Below are positions 1-11,383 of a DNA stretch of 64,000 nt, in pieces. Position numbers and translations under genes: made by a program. This DNA comes from Toxonevra muliebris. Its lineage: Eukaryota > Arthropoda > Insecta > Diptera > Pallopteridae. Each line of letters opens with the position of its first letter. Position 1 is the first letter of the stretch. The notes under the pieces are model-generated. The model ran no database searches and had not been told where the DNA came from. It worked only from the letters and a program-made list of their open reading frames with translations. The stretch spans positions 40,265,989 through 40,329,988 of the forward strand of contig OY829326.1 in the NCBI GenBank assembly GCA_963691655.1. The letters are read 5' to 3'.

Positions 1-231
1 ATTTGTTACTCTTCATGTTTACAATAAATATGTTTACAATAACATCTGCATGTTGATTTCTTTATCTATGAATAGAAAAAGAAAAATATGAATTATATAA
101 TCTCTCGGAAGTTGATGTACTTTAACAGAGTTATAGGCTAAATTAGTAAAATTATAGCTTATAAGTTATGACTAAGTGTCAAAAATGAATTTCATCCTCC
201 ACAACTTTTATTGCTATTGTGAGTAAGAACT

Positions 232-395
232 CATTATCAGTAAACCTTTAGTGATAGAGTAAATAAAAACTCACTACCACTAAACATCACTGCCACTAAA
301 TGTTTAGTAGTTTTAGGATTAAATTCCCATTCTTACTCAATGTTTAGTGGTAATCAGTTTTAATTTTCACTACCACTAAAGATTAAATTTAATGA
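232..395. repeat. Cluster of TTTAGTGGTAG-like words, both orientations
   Basis: CTACCACTAAA appears near 275 and 371, TGCCACTAAATG near 290, and the reverse form GTTTAGTGGTAAT near 341. A related cluster is at 2130-2300. This looks like an old repeat family with internal symmetry. Confidence 0.6.
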
Positions 396-1042
396 GCAAA
401 GCCCCAGTCTGATAATATTTCATACGCTCGAAAATGACAGAGCAGCGTAGGTGAAAGAAACGACAGAACGTGGGTTAATGGGTCTCGCCACCCTGAGCAG
501 ATGAATTTCTCTTTTTGAGTTTTTGAGTATTTATTAACAATTTAATAAATCAGACTGTGCCTCTGATTTTGAGCTCAATCATCACTGTTAATAACTTTAA
601 AGTTTAAATTGGAAACACAAAATTTCCAAACTGAACTAAAACTTAGTAAGAGTTCATTGCTTTCGTTAAAATAAAAGCTAGAGTTTTAGAAACGAGTTTC
701 TATAATGTTTTAATATAAACCAGTTGTTTACAAAGACATTATAATTTCTGCATCAAGAAAAATATTCAAAAAGGACTTTTACTTTATTTTATATAAAAAA
801 CATATAAATATGAGCACATAAAGTACATAGTTATAATTAACACAATTCAAGAAATGGGAACCAAGAAAACTGCTCCACTTAACAAAAATTAAATAAAAAA
901 CGTTGAGAAACTTGATTTTCTTACATATTTACATTTTGTGTAAATCATTTTTTTTTTTTCGTTTATATTTATGCTGATAAAATGTGAATGCTGTAGCAAG
1001 GAAGCAAATATAGTAATATTAACAACTGAACAATCGGCACGG

Positions 1043-1140
1043 CAACAGCAGCAGCAACAAAATTCACTCAACGTTTCAGCTATAAAAAAATGCTTGTAGC
1101 AGCATTAACAACAGCATTAACAACAGCAGCAGCAGATACA
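1043..1140. repeat. CAG/CAA (opa-like) triplet stretch
   Basis: Interrupted CAACAGCAGCAGCAACAA and ACAGCAGCAGCAGATACAG runs. Similar CAR triplets recur at 1381-1470 and 1684-1745. No spliced coding exon could be supported. Confidence 0.7.
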
Positions 1141-1818
1141 GATACAATTGACCTTCGCACTACTTATGCGAAATTATTTAATCATGACTAAAAAGCAAAA
1201 TACAAAAAAAGAGAAACATGAAGCGAATTCAGTAAAATGCAACGTCTGCCGAATGCTTCATTCATTTTCGTTTTGCTGTTTTATTTGCCACCAACTACAG
1301 CATTATGAACAACATTACCATTACCACCACGGCTACAGCTACTCCTTTTTAACTTTTCATATAATTCATATGTAAAAAATAGCAGCAGCAACACAAAGCA
1401 CAACAACAGAAAATGACAACAACAAAAATAAAACATTAAGAAAAAATTCAACAGCAACAACTGCTCAGCAGCAATGAAATCCACATGAATTGGCAATTAC
1501 AATCATTCGCTGAAATTTATACTCCGGCATTTTCCGATAATGTTGATTTTTCCCTCCGTATATCTTGGCAATTGTTGTAGAGTTGTTGATTGCTGGTTGC
1601 AGTTTTGCCTATTATTGTTTATTTTAAGTTTTATTTGCGCTAGCAACAAACGCAATGTAAAGAAAAACAAAAACAAACATAAAACGGCAGCAAGCAGCTG
1701 TCTGCAAACAGGTGCAGTAGCAGCAACAGTAACAACAACATTACAACACTCATGGAAAAACTATTGTAAAAACAACAAACATATATTTGCTAAGACAACA
1801 TACACAAATTTACATGGA

Positions 1819-1841
1819 TTTTTTTTTTTTTTTTTTTTTTG
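1819..1841. repeat. Poly(T) run
   Basis: About 22 uninterrupted T residues. Other homopolymer runs of this kind lie near 13688, 25829, 42593 and 62819. Confidence 0.8.
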
Positions 1842-2129
1842 AAAAAACATAGTGCAACAAAAATCGTCATTCAAAGAAGAGCCGGCAACATTTGGTTTTT
1901 AATTCAGATCAAGGTCTCATTTTTACAATTGGTAAGACAGGTCGAGCTTTGGTCGTATTCAAGAAACGTGCTTAACGTGTATTTTTTTTTTGATTTTGAA
2001 CATTTCATATAAATTTTATCAGAAATTTAAAGAAAGGGTTTTTTTTTTTTTAAATATTTTTATCCTTGTACAACAAAAAGATTTTATGTTGCAAGACTGG
2101 TCAGATGCAATAAAAAGAAAGAAATGTGC

Positions 2130-2300
2130 TGTTTTTAGTGGTATTGATAATCAAACTCCAAAGTTTAGCGGTAGTGGGTTTTGATTTGCATTACCTTGTA
2201 AGCGTTAAATGCTAGTGGGCTTTGATTTCTACTACCACTGAAGGCTTAGTGATAATTGAGTTTTACTTAAACTGGTACTAAAAGTAGTGGGGGGGCTCTG
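2130..2300. repeat. Second cluster of TTTAGTGG/CTACCACT-like words
   Basis: TTTTTAGTGGTATTG, TTTAGCGGTAGTGG, TGCTAGTGGGC, CTACTACCACTGAAGG and GGTACTAAAAGTAGTGG recur within 170 bases, in both orientations and similar to 232-395. Confidence 0.6.
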
Positions 2301-5241
2301 GGGCTGGAATTCAGTGGCTAAGTTGCCAGTCTGCTGTTTAATAAAAAAAAATTTACATTCGAATTGAAAAATATAGTAGATATACCTTAGTCAGACTTCA
2401 TGGATTTCGAACATTTTTCCAATTTTAGGAAGAAAAAATTTATTGATTGTCATACTCCTTAATAATAGAAAATCTGAAAGTAATACGAAATGCAATTATT
2501 TGCAAACGACAACAGTATTAGCTCAATATTAATTAAAGAATGGATTTATTTTAAATCATCAATAAATCCTGTAAATTAACAAAAGTATTACCTGCATGTA
2601 TTTCTTTTTTAAAGGATACAAATGGTGCAAAACTTCATGTCAATTGCAATATTGTTAGATTTGATTTGAAAATATATTATTTTTTAGTAAGTATTTTGAG
2701 GAGGAGCATTTTTCTCCTAGCACTAGACCTGAGCATTAAATTCATTCATTCGCTATTATTTTAAGACTTTCGTTAGTTCGTTATGTTTTTGTTATATATT
2801 TAGATAATCAAAATCTAAATTTCTTTTTATTTTTAAATTTTGCATGGTAATATTAATAACTTAAAAACAGAAAATTGTCTTATAGTCTTACAGTAAATTG
2901 GTAAAAATTGTATAGCAGCACATAGGCTTGCTAAACTTGACAAGCTTTTTTCGTTGGCCGAAGAATGGAAAAGCGTGCTGAGTGCAATAAACTAAACAAT
3001 TGCATATACATTGCCTATATAGTTACAAATAAATCACAGACAAGTTTGCTAGTGTTGTTACCGTATTTCTTCTTATATTTTTGTTTTAGCCAAAATACAA
3101 GATGAATCAACAGCAGCAACAATAATAACAACGGCAAATAGAAGCAGTTTACCCACCAACCTACTTATTTGTGGCGCATTTACTGCAGTTGCTGGTGCGG
3201 CGGCTGCTGCTAGTGTTGTTTGTTGTTGATGTTGTCGGTGGTTGATGTTGTCGGTAGTTGCTAGCAGTTTACCTGCTGCCTACATGACTACCTTCTGATT
3301 ATGTTTATGCCGTTGTAGCAATTTTATATGTCATACTTGTTGTACATATGTATGTATGCAAGTTAGTATAAAAATTCTCCATGTATATATATGCGATTAA
3401 AGATTTCAGTGCAATTCTTCTATATATACACACTCGTACCATTTTTGTGCTATAGTCCACGTTTTTAGAGTTTGTCTGCAAAATAGTTTCCACTCTGGAC
3501 TCCACTCTGCTAGTAAAAAAAACACTAAAAATGAAAATTGAAAGTATTACAAATCTTCATGATTATCATTGTGATCATTATTATCATTTACAATCATCAT
3601 GATTATTATCATGAACAATCAGCTGACTTGTGCCTACCTGCCTGCCTGCACTTTGGTCTCTTGGCTCTCAAATATTTTTGCACATATATTCCATGCTAAA
3701 AAAAAACTCTACATATTGTTGTTGTTAGACTGTGATTGTTTCGTTGTTGTTGTTGCTGTTGTAGTTGTTGTTATTGGCTAATATTGGGCATGCATAGTCA
3801 ATTTTAAGTGCTATTTGGTCATATTCAGTTTTACTACTCGTACTCGTACCATGTAGCAAGTCTTTATTTAAGTGAAATGATTACGGCTTACAATCGCTCA
3901 TTAAAAAGCAAAAGAAGAAAGCAAATTTACTCATACATTCAGTAGAGCTGCAATATTGCAATGTTGCAGCAATATTTGTTGTACTAGTACGGTGCCGGAT
4001 TTCTTCTTTCTTTTTTGCATAGCTTAGTACTCAATTTGTAAAAGTATTTTTGTTATACGAAGCAAAGTTAGCCATTGAATTAGTTTTATGAAAAAATTTT
4101 AACCAATAAACCGTTATATCGTAGCTTACATATATATTTATGTGTGCTTCAATACCATAATTAGATTATTTCTAGCCGTTAGATATCTACAGATATATAT
4201 ATAATAGAAGCACATACTTATTTATATCTCTATTTTTAAGTGCAGAAAACGAATTAATTAAATCTAATCTGTGATTTCTTGTAGCAAAGTTCTTCTCAAA
4301 AAGTAATTGCCTTGGCTTAACATTTACTATCTAACCGATCAGCAACTTATATATATATGTGTACATATATAGTTAAGTAAATTGAATAGTTTTTCAAACA
4401 ATAACTAAACATATGGTATGAAATACAATCCTACGATTTATGACATATAAAGAAAGTACATATATATAAGTTCCTATGACTTAAGTTTTGGTCAGCGAAA
4501 CCAATTTTGATGATACGTATCCATCCCAAAGCGAAAGATCTTTACTATATTCAATTAATTATTGTCACTGTAAATAGCTAGAACTCATATTTTTATTGGT
4601 TTAAGAATATTTTTACTACATCGTTTTCACTAACAACCTTCACACCTTTTATACTCCTTTTCTATAATTGTACAATTGTCATTAAACAATAATAAAGCAT
4701 CAACTTCCGTCAGTAATATATCATCATATTCGTGAATTCGTGTGATTATTTAAAATATGAATATAAATAACTCATTAGAACAAAATAATAACATAATAAT
4801 GTTGAAACAAGGAAAAAAATTTCTGAAGAATCTTTATTTAAAGATCACGACTCTGTTTCTATTTTTCTCAGATCCGGGCAAACTTAGGAAATATATGAAT
4901 AGTAAAAAAAAATGCTTTTAACTTCTTTGTATGAAAAAAATGATATACAACTAAGAATTTTAAATTTAAAGAACTTTTATATCTATATTTTCTTTAAATA
5001 CATCAAACTCGAAGAAAATTTATGAAGTTTAATAATATTTTCGATTTATTAAAATTATAAAATATTAAAAACGTTGGCATTATCTTCTTTTAATACTCTT
5101 TAGAAAATATGCATTTTTATCCAAAATATGTCTTAAAATTGAACTTGGTGCATTGTTCAATTTTAAAAGTCTCCTACCACCCCTGAATCTATACAAATTT
5201 CAGTTTCGTTGCGGACAAAAATGAAGTGCAATCAGTGGGAA

Positions 5242-5266
5242 TAAGGCTTATCCACGAAATAATTTT
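5242..5266. repeat. Left terminal inverted repeat plus TA of the maT-like element
   Basis: TA followed by AGGCTTATCCACGAAAT and AATTTT; the inverted partner is at 6407-6431. Confidence 0.85.
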
Positions 5267-6429
5267 CATGTTCCCAACTGGCTATATGTTATTTTTTAGA
5301 TCAAAAATCTAAAAAGTTATAAATGAAATACGTATACAATATAAAGTGGATTTCAAGAAAAGTCACGCACTTTTCTGTTTAAGCCCTTTATCAAACTTTG
5401 CACATAAGTTTTTCCAACTCTCTTCGAAGTGCTATTACAGTCATGTCTCGTATTCGGTACTTTCATTATTGCCCAGCATCGTTCGATTGTTTGAGGCTCC
5501 GTACATTTTGGAGGAATGTGGTTTTTAACAACAAAATGAATCATGTTTGTTCGGTACCATTCACTGACATTGCCCGCATAATGAATTGTAGCAAAAAGTT
5601 CGGCCAAAATTAACAAGGAATATTGCGCTCTTTATATAAAAGCAAAGGTCACTTGATCAAACATTCGCTGATATAAATTTGGCTGTTAACAGCGCAAGTT
5701 GTGGCAAAAGGACGCCTATACTTGCCATAGGTGCATATGGCTGCCTAACAATGAAATTCTTGCCGAATTTATCCATCCGTTTATACTTAAAATTCTTCTT
5801 TACACCGCCTTTCAGGTATGTCGTGTGATAACTTCGACCCGAGAAGTGTTGGTAATCTTATTTGACGTAGGTTTCGTCATCCATTAAAACACAACCTCTA
5901 AAATGGGACAGATTATTCAACAACAGCTTTCGGGGCGCGAGATTTGACGCGTTTCTCCACTTCGGAGTTACGATTTGGTACTTTTTGGGCATAAGGCTTT
6001 AACTCGTAGTGTGCGATTTGATATACGACTTCGAAACTTGGAATTTTTGAATCAAATATCCTAGAAATCGATTGGGATTTTTTACCAAAGAAGCATTTAT
6101 TTTATGAAGTGTATGCTAATCCTTTTTTCCATCCTGACCCCTTTACACGGGTTGCTGATTGCTCCTTCTTAAATTTCAGTACTAGATTTGTAACTTTTAT
6201 CCTAGAAACACTTTCCGATCTTCCTATTGAAGCATATGAAGCTGCTGGATTCCCAAAATAGTGTGTAATTTTGTCTTCTTTCCTTGTCATTTTCTCGTGT
6301 ATAATTTTAACTCCACAACACAATTGATTTTTAATAATTTAAACTTTGCCAATTATAAAATAGAAAACTTTGAGAATTTCCATATATTTTTTCACTATGA
6401 TTTGTTAAAATTATTTCGTGGACAAGCTT
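5244..6429 (-). mobile_element. Decayed full-length mariner/maT-like (Tc1/mariner superfamily) element, 1186 bp
   Basis: Inverted ends of 23 bases at 5244-5266 and 6407-6429 share the core TCCACGAAATAATTTT with two outer differences. Both ends are flanked by TA (5242-5243, 6430-6431), the duplication expected of this superfamily. Between them the minus strand carries a broken transposase. An N-terminal helix-turn-helix region lies near 6290-6102 (ITHYFGNPAASYASIG, VTNLVLKFKKEQSATR). A linker KPYAQKVPNRN follows, and the C-terminal catalytic part near 5616-5353 reads SEWYRTNMIHFV and IERCWAIMK (family: EWY...., IEKYWAIMK). Several stops and frameshifts make it inactive. Which subfamily (DD37D maT versus a related one) cannot be settled here. 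Confidence 0.85.
5353..6323 (-). pseudogene. Broken mariner/maT-like transposase
   Basis: The reading frame is interrupted by multiple stops and shifts. The recognisable order is DNA-binding N-terminus, QKVPNR linker, and a C-terminal block with WPN (family WPD, so the middle acidic residue is altered) followed by the EWY and PIE..WAIMK motifs. It serves only as evidence of family. Confidence 0.8.
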
Positions 6430-6431
6430 TA
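6407..6431. repeat. Right terminal inverted repeat plus TA of the maT-like element
   Basis: On the minus strand it reads TA then AAGCTTGTCCACGAAAT and AATTTT, two differences from the left end. Confidence 0.85.
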
Positions 6432-6786
6432 CTTAATATATCCTTTTCATGATGATCACAGTAAAAATATTTGAGATATTAATATCGTCACTTTCATAAC
6501 TCTACTTATGAAAACAAAGGAATCTACAACTTTTATATAGACTAATATATTATATATTATTAATATTTCTATTTCTATTAAAATACTAAAAAAAGTACTA
6601 TTGAAACAGTGTCCTTATTCTCCTACAGAATTTATGCTATAATAGACCCCAAGATGTCACTGGTTAAACTGATTAAAGATTCGCCTAACAGTATTTACTA
6701 GAAAATACAGAAAATACTATCAATTTAAATTGTTTGTGCTGATTTTGGAGAAAATATCACTCCAAGTAGATAGTCATTTCAATTTT

Positions 6787-6960
6787 GAATACGTTCGGTT
6801 GGTTAGGTTGGAGTGGCTGTCGAGAGACACACTTAGGCCTGAACGGCCCATTGTTATACCACATAGTTTTAAATACATTAAATAACATAAAATTTTTATC
6901 CATAAAAAACATACGGACTCCCTGAGGATGGTCTTAAAAATACCGAAACGCGTAGGAGAA
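6787..6960. repeat. Interspersed-repeat-like stretch ending in a hammerhead-like motif
   Basis: GGTTGGTTAGGTTGGAGTGG, a GAGAGACACACTTAGGCC segment and TTGTTATACCACAT resemble sequence seen repeatedly in fly genomes (recollection, not searched). They are followed at 6913-6957 by CTCC-CTGAGGA...CCGAAACGCGTA-GGAG. No coding frame. Confidence 0.4.
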
Positions 6961-9654
6961 AATGAAATATAATTTTTAATTGTTTCGAAAAATCAACGAC
7001 CAAATAAGCACGATTAAACAAGAAAAAACACTAAAATACATACAGTTAATGCAAACGAGTTAGTTAATTTTTGTGACATTTTTTTGGTATCGAAAATAAA
7101 TTTCTCAATAATCTAAGATTAACAAAATTCCATAAAGTTAGTTTATTAAGTCATTTGTTTTGGCCAAATATGGAAAATCTTAGTTTATTGTATATAAAAT
7201 TTTTTAAAAAAATTCTATTGAAATTTTTACGAAACCCATTCAATTTTATTTACATTTTTACTTATTACGATTTAACGAAAAACTTCGGGCCCAAATTCTG
7301 TATAAATGAAAAATTGTCGAAGATTTTCAAAAATCTGTCACGTTTTACATTTTAGAAACATTATCATCTTATCAAAACAAATATAAAAAATATAAACCAT
7401 TTTAATTACACATCGTTAGACTGCGCCTATATTTTTGCGGCCCTGACTTTTTTTCGCTTGCTTTAAACAAAAACAAAAATATTTACCATATTTTAACTGA
7501 CTTCATTCACACATTAAAAAATTTTGAAAAATGTTAACAGAAACAGCTAAAAAAATAAAAATGTTATCATTGCAAATGTGCAACAACGCAGCAACCACGT
7601 TGGCATCGTAGATGGACAGACAGAAAAATGAGCAGAGATACAGACAGGCAGACAAACAGATAAACGAGCGGCAACAGCAGCATCACTACTCAGGTCCAGT
7701 AGATATTGGTGAGAATTCATTTATGCATACACACACGTTTTGCTCTTATATGCGATTGTATATGTATGTCAAAGCGTGCATGCATACAACAGCAACAACA
7801 ACAAAAACAACATTAACAAAACTGGCAAATCTTTAATTTTGCAGATACATTTTTTTTTTATTATTTTTTGTTTTTTGTTTTGGCTTGCATTTTATTACAT
7901 AATGTTGAAAAAATATATATAAAATGAGTATAAAAAATGAAAATGAATAGAGCGCGAAATAAAATGCAAAAAAATAAGAAACGTGTTTTTATTTAATTTT
8001 ATATTTTGTTTTACTTCTTTAAATTTTTTATTTAAGAGTGAAATGAGAATTGAAATTGGGTAAAAGGTATGAAATATTTTAAAGCTGCTAATTAAAATTG
8101 TAGAGAATAATTGAAAATGGCTTCTTATTTGCTGATAGATCACGTGTTCTAGCTAAAGAAAAGTCACTAACCTATTAACATAAAGTAAGGAATTTCTACA
8201 AAAACAATCTGATTAATCATATAAATGGTTTTGCATAAAAATTTAAATAACTTCTTTTAATATTTTCTGCATTTCTGAAACCTTCACATAAACTCGCTGC
8301 TTTGATGAGACGTGCAGCTTCCTTAACATAAAGTAATTCAATTAAAAATGACCTTAATAAAATATGTTTTGAATTTTTCCTACTTTTTTATTTTACTTAA
8401 ATTTGAAGTGTCACACATCAAAATACACAAACACATGCACTGAAATAATGTCACACAAAAGTCAAGTATGACAAGCTTAGTGCACAAATACACACACAAA
8501 TAAAAACATATACGAATGCACAAACTATAATTGCTCTCATTGAATAATATTTAAAATTGTCTGCCTGCCTTTGAAATGATTTTGTTTAATTTTTTTATAG
8601 TACGACAGTTTTTTTTTTTTTTTTGTTTCTTTAAAACTTCTCTTTGTAAATGACAATAACAATGATAAATAATTTTTGGCAATTAAAATATAAACAGCAC
8701 TTAATTGTCTTTTAATATTTCATATGTTTAACCTTTACATTTAAGCAGAGATAAGCAATGAAACCAAAAAAAAAAACAAAAACGAAAAAAAAAAGATATC
8801 GCTCATTTCGTGTTGACAATGGAGTTGTGTTACCGATTATTGTGTGCATGTTCGTTGGTTTGTTTATTATTAAAACTTTTTTGTTTTAATTTCTGTTTTC
8901 TTCAAAAATTGTAAAATATTTATACTAAAAATTTGTATACAATTTTACTGTAAAGTTATGTCAACATCTCATAAATTTAATTGTTAGAGCAACAGACTAA
9001 AAAGCATACACGGATAGACGAACATACTGACTGGCAATTAGGTAAATAAATACATATGCATATGTATGTACATTAGCTATTAAAATTTAGATGAAAGATA
9101 TATGAGTTTTATCCATGTGCGCTGTGTGTATTGAATGTGCAGTTGACAGTTTTGTTATTGTTGCAATATTTATGTAGAAAATAAAATTGTGATGAATTAT
9201 ACATACATATACACATCTTGGGGTTTATTTCTTTGAAGTACTCGTTTTTTATTTTTTTGTTTGTCTGTATTTCTATTTTCTTGAGAATAAATTAATTTCT
9301 TTGTACCAAGAAGTTTTTTGCTTAAGTCTTTTATTTTTATGTTACAAAAATAGTAGAATCTAATTTTAAAATTAATATTTATGTATTTGAATAACAGAAA
9401 TATGCTAGATATATGGCAATCATAAAAATATATCGGTTGTTTTCTGCAGCACTGCCATAAGTAAAAAAAAAAACATATTTGAGAAAATCGCATTTCGTAA
9501 AACGCAATGCCGAGAAATACTCTTCTCTCAAAGGTGGTTCATAAAGTAAACTCATGACTTTTTTTATACACTGTGAATGTAATACTTTTTTCGGGAACCA
9601 AATGAAGAAAAGTGCGAAATTAACATCATACATACACACAAATTTCAGTACTTT

Positions 9655-11383
9655 TTAATTAAAACAAAAATATGGAAGAAATTTCACGTTTTTGAGGGTA
9701 TTCAACTAAAAGCATGTAAAAATAAAAATATTTGTTATTTTTTGAAGGGCAAAACTCAGATTAGTTTTTTTATGTTAGAGTCACAAGTTTATTTAGTTTG
9801 ATGGTGCCCCTCCCTTAGCCAACTCCCAAGTAGCAAATCGATTTGTAGCGCGCTACTGTTAATGATAAAAGTGCACTAAAAACTTTAAACCTGATTTTCT
9901 CCGAATGATGTTTTTTGAAAAATGCCTTTGCGGTGATCGCGATATCTTAAAAACTACTTCACCAATTCATCTAATTTTTTTTTTAATTTTTTCCCTAGTT
10001 ACAATACGGAGTACTTGAATGATAATTTTTTCATGTGCAGTATTTGTCTTAACTAATAATTTTTTTAAATACATTTTTGAGACTCAAAAAATCGACTTGT
10101 TTTTAGCATCATGGTTTCCGTATGAAAAAAAGGTTTTTTTTTCTAAATTTTTCGTTCAAGTACTCGGCGCTGTAGTACACAACTGTAAATTTTTTGTCTT
10201 TTTGATTACAGTTGAGTAGCTGGCATTCAATCGTGTTTACCGCCAGACTCTGCAGAAAAAACACGCATCAGGACAAGAGCTACAACTTCTACAATTTTCA
10301 ATATTTTTTCATATCCGACCACTCTTTTTTTTTCGTAAGAATATGTACTATGTATACCTGTTATGCTAGTTTCAAATAAATTATTTCAAATTGTCCAAAA
10401 ATATCACAAATATGCCCTAAGTTTTCCGTACCAAAGCGTATATAACCCCTTAAATCCGGCGATCATTCCAGCCAGTAAATTGTAACATCATCAAAAACAT
10501 TTTGTATCTGCGAACAAATAAGAATCAATAATCTAACTTTTTTATCAAATATCAGGCGTTAATTACTTACTAAACCCTGCCGATTTGGCGCGATGACATG
10601 CCGCAGAAGTCGTCCGGAAAAATGACGTCATTAATGAGCGAAAGCGCATTACAATTGGCTTACAGCAATTGCTCCACAAAATTTTACCCATATTTATGGA
10701 CGTTCACAGTCTTTTCAATATAATATAAGGGATCCAGATTTTTGTAGGAGAAACCAATTCAAACTATCTGACTTTGTGGGAATTTGACTATTTTCACTAC
10801 ACAGTTAGCCTTGTATTGCTCTATATATCTGAGCGACGTTTGAGTTTGATTTGTCCGATCATATAACTTTTCTCGAGTCTTTCAGAGTCTAATTGCTGTA
10901 GTTTTTAGTCCATGCCAGGCGATTTGTTTCCATCCACATAACAATGACTTTATGGCTGATCGTTTCCCATACAGATCGCAATTTCGTTTCGTTTCTTTCT
11001 GCGTAAGGTTTCGAAACTTATTTTCACGTTGTAATAGCTTTTTAGCTCAGTCCTTATTGTGACTGCACTTTTGAACCGATCGTTTATGCTTATCCTTCAG
11101 GTTATGCCATTTTCTCTCGTATTTGTCTTCCATAATCTTCTTCATCCTTTTGTCCTTTCAAGCGGGTACAAATTGCCTTTTTTCTGGATCAGTCTAACAG
11201 AAGTCGAATGTTAGCCTCAAATTTCTTCAGGTATTTAATACATAAAAACAAAAATTTCGACGTTTTGGTGGCGCGACAATTGTTTATACTTTGAAGTTGT
11301 TTTTGGCACTTTTTCAAAAATTCTTCTTTTCGCCAAATAAGCGCAATAAGAAATAGTGCATTTCGCTTGAATACATTCTTAAA
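9655..11383 (-). mobile_element. Decayed Tc1-like transposon (about 1.7 kb, ends uncertain)
   Basis: On the minus strand, fragments in several frames follow the order of a Tc1-type transposase: SFETLRRKKR (about 11020-10980), KVI*SDKSN (first catalytic Asp block, about 10860), PLYYIEKTVNVHKYG (about 10725) and WLE*SPDL (about 10470, family WPxQSPDLNP). Stops and shifts abound. The outer limits are taken from similarity to a deleted copy at 32302-32560. No clear inverted ends or TA duplication were found. The plus-strand stretch 9700-10240 does not match the family and may be a later insertion. Confidence 0.65.

Larger units (their letters stand above)
1..5241. other. AT-rich noncoding stretch
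   Basis: Contains the TTTAGTGG-type repeat clusters, opa-like triplets, GTTG-rich runs (3200-3260, 3716-3775) and homopolymers. Open frames here are short, low-complexity and lack supporting splice structure. No gene is seen. It may include upstream untranslated exons of the CD36 gene, which cannot be located from sequence alone. Confidence 0.5.

Noticed and set aside
889..1496. Cysteine- and leucine-rich frames around 1-1.5 kb
   Set aside because: They are the complement of CAG/CAA triplet runs and homopolymers, with no splice structure or family match.
5398..5887. Plus-strand frames at 5.4-5.9 kb
   Set aside because: They are antisense shadows of the maT-like transposase relic.
10008..10165. 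Inverted words GAGTACTTGAA and TTCAAGTACTC as MITE ends
   Set aside because: Only about 11 bases pair and no target duplication is seen; too short to call.
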